From the NCBI GenBank assembly GCA_003427395.1, contig BFEA01000003.1, positions 6,308,065 to 6,330,258 of the forward strand: a stretch of DNA of 22,194 nt. The letters run 5' to 3'. Shown in pieces: positions 16,986 to 22,194 of the stretch. The notes beneath the pieces are model-generated. The model was not told the origin of the DNA. It worked only from the letters and a program-made list of their open reading frames with translations, and did not search any database. Each line of letters begins with the position of its first letter. Positions within the stretch are counted from its first letter, which is position 1. The stretch comes from Chara braunii (lineage: Eukaryota > Streptophyta > Charophyceae > Charales > Characeae). Made by a program: the position numbers and the translations under genes.

Positions 16986-17233
16986 ACAATGAGATCTCAG
17001 TGCGCTTCCTCCTCAGTCTCTCCAACAGTGCAAGCACTTCACAGATGAAACAAGACCAAGACATAGACCAGACAAGAGATAGAACTCCCCCCCCTCTCCA
17101 CCCCTCCCCTCCTGCCCCCCTCCCCCCAGCGCATCAATACGTTGAATATTCAATGAAGCACAACATGAAGCAGGCGCAAGGCGCCATAGCCTGACGATCT
17201 GCTGACGGAGCTACCCTACACGTGTCTCGGCCG
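16843..17233. repeat. 58-bp inverted repeat (16843-16900 / 17176-17233)
   Basis: The left arm starts CGGCCGGGACACGTGTAGGG and ends GGCGCCTTGC. The right arm starts GCAAGGCGCCATAGCCTGAC and ends GTGTCTCGGCCG. They match with only a few substitutions. The arms enclose about 275 bases with a C-rich tract (17086-17128) and one of the 38-bp repeats. Partial third and fourth copies of the arm lie at 16908-16922 and 17234-17258. Both arms contain CACGTG. It looks like a small inverted-repeat element, or a rearranged end of one. Confidence 0.7.
17086..17128 (+). repeat. C-rich tract
   Basis: Repeated runs of 4-8 C separated by T, TCTCCA or TG. The minus strand has at least four G-runs of 4 or more and could form a G-quadruplex. 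Confidence 0.5.
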
Positions 17234-17264
17234 GGCTGACGGAAGTACCCTACACTGAGGAATC

Positions 17265-18281
17265 TCACTGCCCACTCGGTTGCACTTGCATCGGTTGCTC
17301 TCCGGTCGGGTCAGGTGGCACACCTGATGGCTCCCCTTTGGAGTCCGCCTTGCCTTCGATGGTTCGACCCGCTGACCACCAACATAACCGGCGCAAACAC
17401 GATTTGCACCAGCGGCAATCTATACGCTCTTCCTTCTTGATTGATCCGTCCTCGTGGCTTCGACGCGGGACCCCCGTGGTGTTGCGCGGGTCGCCCCAAT
17501 ACGCGTCGACGTCTGCTCGGCGTCTTCTCACAGGGATCTCTGTATATAGGTGCACCCCGGCTGATGTCTCGCATTTTGTCAATGTCAAGGTCTCCACGCC
17601 CCTCTCTATACGGGCTTTCAAGAGGTTTGGGCAGTTCATCACTATGTTCCCAACAATGCCAACATCTCTCATGAAGCTCTGGACGCAGTGGACGGTAATC
17701 ACAGGTGCGAACATGATCCTCCAGGTCCTTAAGATCCATAACTGCCGGACAGAAACGATCATGATCCCTCTCACAACCCTGCTCCTCCTGATTCTCGACA
17801 GCGCCAGTGGTAGGCGAAGGGGTCCGCGGAACGAAACGTCGTACGTCAAAGAAAACGGGCATCTTGCTCTCAACCTCCAACAGTATTCCCTCACTGATAT
17901 ATCCGGAAGAAATCCACTAACCTTACGTTTACACCGTGGACACTCGGGATTCTTTGAATCCATGATCCGGCCTGCGCAGGTACAACACAGCATGTGGCCG
18001 CAATTCATGAAGCCGATTGCATCCAGCATTAGTACGTCGCAGGATCCACAAAAGCAGGAAGAGGTCGGATCAATCTCGCAAAGTATCTCCGTCAAACGAG
18101 GGGCTCGCATTACGTATTGAGAATCACGCACAAGTTTCGACCCCACAGGAGCAAAGCGGCCAAGAGGCCCAAATCCAAACGTCAACATCGACCGGTCGGT
18201 AACGTGGTAGACAAGAGACGCCAAGAATGTCTCCAACTCTCGTGACGACGTGCTGTGACTCGCTTCCACTTCTGTCTCCAT
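17265..18281 (-). pseudogene. RING plus TRAF-type zinc-finger protein, frameshifted (probable E3 ubiquitin ligase)
   Basis: The start chosen is ATG at 18281 (METEVEASHS) in a good context (AACCATGG); the frame is open further upstream to 18422 without obvious protein character. A C3HC4 RING follows at 18050-17931: C-x2-C-x12-C-x1-H-x2-C-x2-C-x11-C-x2-C (CGSC … CGHMLCCTC … CPRC). About 45 bases later (near 17885) the sequence goes to another frame, reading EVESKMPVFFDVRRFVPRTP and then a TRAF-type finger C-x7-C-x10-H-x3-C plus a further CWHC. The first frame again looks protein-like towards its stop at 17265 (EGKADSKGEPSGVPPDPTGE), so a second compensating change is possible. RING proteins of this layout usually transfer ubiquitin; no substrate can be named. 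An intron is unlikely because the frames abut. A sequence error is possible. Confidence 0.65.
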
Positions 18282-18391
18282 GGTTACTCTCTTGGTTAAC
18301 CAGAGGACTTCACCAAAGGCTGCGTCAACGTCGGAGCACGGTCCTAAAGGACCACACCATGCACGGACTTCACCAATAAGCGATAAGAATC

Positions 18392-18403
18392 GGACACGTG
18401 TCC
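18392..18403. promoter_or_regulatory. G-box-like palindrome upstream of the RING gene
   Basis: GGACACGTGTCC is a 12-base perfect palindrome with a CACGTG core, about 111 bases upstream of the chosen ATG at 18281. In plants CACGTG is bound by bZIP and bHLH factors. The same hexamer in the nearby inverted repeats weakens a promoter-specific reading. Confidence 0.3.
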
Positions 18404-18565
18404 TATCGCTGCACAGAGTCAACCCATGACAGGAGTAGAAGCAGGCAAAGAATTGGAGGGCAGTTGGGAGTGCTACAACCTAAACTGTGCCCGTTCGGCC
18501 AAGGAAAACACCACCGTTCCTATCCCTATTTCACCGAGAGGAGAAAACAGAGAGAACCACGGGGC

Positions 18566-18606
18566 GTGCGCGCGCGCGCACGAGCGAGCGAGCGAGCGAG
18601 CGAGCG

Positions 18607-18690
<84 letters not shown>
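18566..18690 (+). repeat. Compound (CG)n-(GAGC)n-(GA)n microsatellite
   Basis: GC alternation at 18566-18580 passes to GAGC units (about 18582-18611) and then GA repeats to 18689 with one interruption (AGGAGA near 18644). The GA part is pure purine. Arg/Glu-rich reading frames across it are artefacts of the repeat. Confidence 0.9.
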
Positions 18691-18691
<1 letters not shown>

Positions 18692-19751
18692 GTGTGGGTC
18701 TAAGTAGTCGGGCTCAGTGAGTGGGGACGGGGGGAACTAACACACTGCTCTGATGAGAACTATTACGTTGAAGACTTGAAGTGGAGGAGTGCCCAGGCCC
18801 CATGGCATTCGAAATCCGATCGAAATTTCCCTCTTTGCCCTCCCATCTAGTTTCACCGATTTCCAGACTGCATTCGTTAGCTGGTCTCCTCACTCTTCGA
18901 CACTCTTCTCGAGTCTCGACCCCTGATCCAAGGCCACAATTAGAACACTGTAAGCTCTGCTTGCTCACAAAAGGACAAAAACATACCCAATAGCTGAAAA
19001 CGTACTCCAAGCCGTAAAAACACGACAAGATGAGGAACGGGATAGGGGGGAAGGTGTATCTTCCTGAAAGAAAAAAAAAACATAAAATGCAAAGGGGGAA
19101 GATGGATCTTCATTCGTCCTGCATTAGCTCGTGCCTGCCACCCTTGCCTCAAGCTTAGTGAGTGACACCGTATGTTTCTGTTTAGGGTTTCGACACGAGA
19201 CGCGTGATCGAGTTCCCTTCCGCAAAAGTTTTTTTCAAGATTTGGACCTTTTTCTGGAAGGGGGAATAACCGAACTACCCGTATTTCTAAGGCTTGTGCT
19301 TCGCCCTCCTACTTCTCGGACTTTCCCATATTCAAATCAGGAGTCCAAGATGGGCGTCTTCCCCCTGGGAGTCCCCCCCCCCCCTCTTCCCCCCACCAAC
19401 CAATTAATTTGATACCATTTCTCGAGTTATGATTGTCATCCTTGTGCAGGGGCTATGCGTATCTATCTTCTCTGGATCGTTCAAATTTTAATGCACGTCC
19501 TAAAAGACTGGCTTAAAAAAAATTTAGACGTAACTAGGGCCACATCAAAATTTGAGTTTCTATACTACCTTTCTGGGCTTTTTTTTTGGCTAAGATCAAG
19601 TGTAGTATATGTTCTGATCAGTTTACTATCTGATTAAAAAAAGAAAAAAAAAAATTGAGTTTCAACCTGACAATGAAACACGTTTTTGGAGTTCAGTGGC
19701 CTCAGTTTTTTTTTTTTAATACAACAAGAACCAACAGGGCCTACAGTAGCT
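18691..19751. other. Non-coding stretch of about 1 kb
   Basis: It contains a doublet GGGGGAAGGTGTATCTTC / GGGGGAAGATGGATCTTC (about 19047 and 19095), a C-rich tract (19372-19394), and scattered A- and T-runs. No reading frame with a known domain was found. Confidence 0.45.
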
Positions 19752-19830
19752 CAGTTGCCACACCCACAAACTGTTAAAATACAGACCCAAATTAGAATCC
19801 AAATGCAATCAGAGGAATATAATAAAAATA
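19752..19830 (+). repeat. Dispersed repeat, family B copy 2
   Basis: CAGTTGCCACACCCACAAAC…AAATACAGACCCAAATTAGA…AAATGCAATCAGAGGAATAT is collinear with 13886-13980 in the same orientation, diverged by perhaps a fifth to a quarter of positions by eye. Confidence 0.6.
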
Positions 19831-20061
19831 GGTATGAATCACCCAGGCCGGGTCAGATCAGTGATGATGTCCGAAGGTTGTCGCCCTTTACGGAAATAAG
19901 GGGAAAAAGGAAAGCAGTAAGAACGCTGGTAGGCGCTTACCAGCGGTCAGCCAAACTTGGTGGGCCGAACATCCGATTGTTCGGCTCCCCCTGCCCAGCC
20001 GTTGGGTGGAATGCTGGATTTCCTTCTTTTGTCTTCCTTTTCCTTGCTTTTTTTCAATGTC

Positions 20062-20084
20062 TTTTTTTTTTTTTTTTTTTTTTT
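20062..20084. repeat. Poly-T run (23)
   Basis: An uninterrupted T run followed by CCCCC. It could be the reversed tail of an old minus-strand retroposed sequence, but no body or duplication supports that. Confidence 0.6.
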
Positions 20085-20231
20085 CCCCCTTTAACGCAGA
20101 AGGGGTTTTCTGCCCCCGAAAAAAACAAAAATCGTTACGGGTGGAGGTGCGCTGCCAGCCGAACGCTCGCCAACCCCCCCGTTTTTTATTTTTTGCCTCT
20201 GTGTCTGTGTGTGAGTGTGTTTGTGATGATG

Positions 20232-20232
<1 letters not shown>

Positions 20233-20288
<56 letters not shown>

Positions 20289-20289
20289 N

Positions 20290-20347
<58 letters not shown>
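20233..20347 (+). repeat. Compound (TG)28-N-(GA)29 microsatellite
   Basis: TG repeats occupy 20233-20288 and GA repeats 20290-20347, with an N at 20289. The true lengths are uncertain because the N marks an unresolved junction. Confidence 0.9.
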
Positions 20348-20350
<3 letters not shown>

Positions 20351-20445
20351 GCTGTGGGGGAGTTTGATGGGGGTGACAAGTATAACCCTCTAGCCCCCTG
20401 TGCGATGGAGCGTAGAAGGCGACTGCGCAGCTTCACCATAACTGC

Positions 20446-20475
20446 CATCATCATCATCGTCATCATCATCATCAT
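20446..20475 (+). repeat. (CAT)n microsatellite
   Basis: CAT units with one CGT interruption. A further ATC/AGC/AGG-rich trinucleotide stretch lies at about 20615-20670. Confidence 0.8.
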
Positions 20476-21568
20476 TGAAGCCCGCTAACTGATTGGACCG
20501 TAATGCATCTCTTAGCTTGCTATCGTCGTATGCGCACGAAATTCATCTTCTTATCTCGATCCGAGTCGATCGTGATCTCCTCGGCCTCGTTATCTGATCA
20601 CGACGACCTGCTTGTCATTATCATTATCGCCATCATCATCAGCAGCAGGAGCAGGAGCAGGAGGAGGAGCAAAAGTAACATGAAGACTCGACTCTTATGT
20701 GCTGCTTGATCTCATCTTTTGGATGCGTTCCTCTACTCTCTTAGTACTACTGCTCATCGTCCTAATGATCATCTCGACGTCGCCATCCCAATCCACCTTC
20801 CACTTTCCAGTGTTTGTTTCCATTTTCCATTTTTTTTATTAAATTTGAAAACGACCCGCCCTTTCCGTTCCTGATGCCCTGCTGTTCTCATACGGGATGC
20901 CACCACCCACGTAAGGCCCTATTAGGGATTTTGAAATTCCTCTTTTTCTTAAAAAGAAAAATGAGATCTTGAGCGGCCTGCTGCCCGACAATGCCAGAAG
21001 ACAAAAAAAAAAAAAAAAAACCTATGCTTCAAGACAGGATGACAAAATTGTGACAAAGCGCGCCGTCGTGCAACTGTTCCAGCGGACACAATAACGAAGT
21101 TTCTCGGATTGATTGGCCCGTTGGACAGCGGGGGGTCGGATGTTATAATGCGCGCACGCACGCAGGGAGATAAAACCAGCGAGAGCCGCTGCGGAAACAT
21201 GTGAAGGCATTGAAGAGATTTTGAAAAAAAAGAAAAAGAAAAAAAAAAAGAGTCTTTAGACTGCTTGCCTGGAGTAAGATGACGAAGAAGGAGGGAAAAC
21301 GACTCGTACTAGAGAGAAAGTCGCACAAGCAGAGCATGAGCGATTGCTGTCTCCCAGAAGGCAAATGAGGTTCAGTGATTTAAGCCCTCACTGCCCCTCA
21401 GCTTCTGAAAAACAACCCCCAGGAGAGAAGGCAGACTCCACCAGATCAAAGGTTCCAAGGCTGTCATCAAATCCCCCCATGCGCATCCTCGCTCTCCTCA
21501 GCACCTGGCTCTAATTAAGCTCGGATTCATGTAGCGAGCTCCTACTATCATCTCCCGAGCAGAACGCT

Positions 21569-21569
<1 letters not shown>
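20476..21569. other. Non-coding stretch of about 1.1 kb
   Basis: It holds the degenerate trinucleotide tract at 20615-20670 and A-runs near 21003-21020 and 21224-21250. I found no gene, tRNA or strong hairpin. Confidence 0.45.

Positions 21570-21596
<27 letters not shown>
21570..21596 (+). repeat. (CAT)9 microsatellite
   Basis: Nine perfect CAT units. Confidence 0.9.
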
Positions 21597-21601
<5 letters not shown>

Positions 21602-22194
21602 TCTACGAATCATGTCCCGTTCCAAATACAGTCCTGATGCTATGACGATGTGTTCCGGGGAAAGGACGGAGCGATCACGGCCTACCTCATCTCTCTATGT
21701 TTCTGATCCTTTCTTCGTTTTTTTTCTCTCTCTTATTCCCTCTTCTTTTCCTACCTCATTGTCACGCAATCACTTTGCGTGTGAACACCATAGTCTGTAT
21801 ATTAAGAGGGCGGATACGCCCTCAGAGCCATATGGTTTTCTCTGTACCCTCTACCATTGTTATGATTAACCCAAGGCCAGCAGATATTCGCAAGGTCATA
21901 AGCCTTGTGTCCACTACCCGTCTTCACGCGATCTATTCGGTTGCAGCTTGTTAATTGAAACGCTTAGGATAGGATTGGTTACTTTGGGGGTTAAACCATC
22001 ACTGGCAAGCAACCCCCTCCTCCTCCCAAACTCGCGGCCATGAGGCTCCCCACACCGACTGTTTCAGTGATCCCCCACAACGAACCAACGACTGCCAACT
22101 GGTGCATCGTTCCTGGTCGTTCCTGGAAAGGGGTGAGCATTGACCAGGGACGAAGCACGCGGGGCCGTGACAGGCTGTTTCCTCGGCCTCTTGG
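21597..22194. other. Non-coding right end with two short hairpins
   Basis: ACGCAA/TTGCGT at about 21764-21780 and GAGGGCG-GATA-CGCCCTC at 21806-21823 are short perfect hairpins about 25 bases apart. Two open frames over 21612-21954 have no recognisable domain. No gene is called. Confidence 0.4.

Noticed and set aside
17355-17375. GGTTCGACCC resembling a tRNA B box
   Set aside because: There is no A box at the right distance and no cloverleaf. It lies within the RING/TRAF pseudogene.
17338-18120. 260-codon open frame opposite the RING/TRAF gene
   Set aside because: It is antisense to well-formed zinc-finger motifs and has no domain of its own, so it is a shadow.
18398-18720. Arg/Glu-rich frames over the GA/GAGC repeat
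   Set aside because: They are simple translation of a microsatellite in three frames.
19686-20488. Frames of 160-235 codons around the TG/GA repeat
   Set aside because: They are mostly microsatellite and homopolymer translation, interrupted by an N.

Overview
This is a eukaryotic nuclear genome window, most likely from the green (streptophyte) lineage. The best evidence is a long minus-strand LINE (L1-type non-LTR retrotransposon) with plant-style proteins: an ORF1 with a DUF4283-like region and a CCHC knuckle, and an ORF2 with an APE-type endonuclease, a reverse transcriptase and a C-terminal zf-RVT-like zinc motif. Abundant microsatellites, fold-back elements, dispersed repeats and three isolated N characters fit a repeat-rich draft assembly. 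A charophyte alga such as Chara is possible, but the species cannot be named from the sequence alone. Layout: (a) 1-2650 is a mosaic of fold-backs and a degenerate tandem array with repeat blocks of about 0.8-1.0 kb; no gene is credible. (b) 2650-3099 is unique or dispersed-repeat flank. (c) 3100-11363 is one LINE insertion of about 8.2 kb. A 13-bp target-site duplication (AAAGACTGTTTTT) sits at both ends. The poly(A)/AAT tail is at the low-coordinate end, and the 5' leader runs to 11350. ORF1 (about 10030-7738) and ORF2 (7745-3492) overlap by 8 bases. Both are broken by frameshifts, and ORF2 also has one clear nonsense codon, so this copy looks dead or is damaged by consensus errors. (d) 11364-17260 is non-coding DNA with small tandem repeats, AT microsatellites that bracket a hammerhead-ribozyme-like core, a strong fold-back at 15912-16047, a two-state hairpin at 16581-16694, and a 58-bp inverted repeat (16843-16900 / 17176-17233). 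(e) 17265-18281 on the minus strand is a RING plus TRAF-type zinc-finger gene, probably of an E3 ubiquitin ligase, with a frame change between the two domains. (f) 18282-22194 holds large GA, GAGC, TG and CAT microsatellites and no convincing gene. The only genes that clearly work together are the two LINE ORFs: an RNA-binding ORF1 protein and the ORF2 endonuclease/reverse transcriptase that performs target-primed reverse transcription. The RING/TRAF locus appears unrelated to them.
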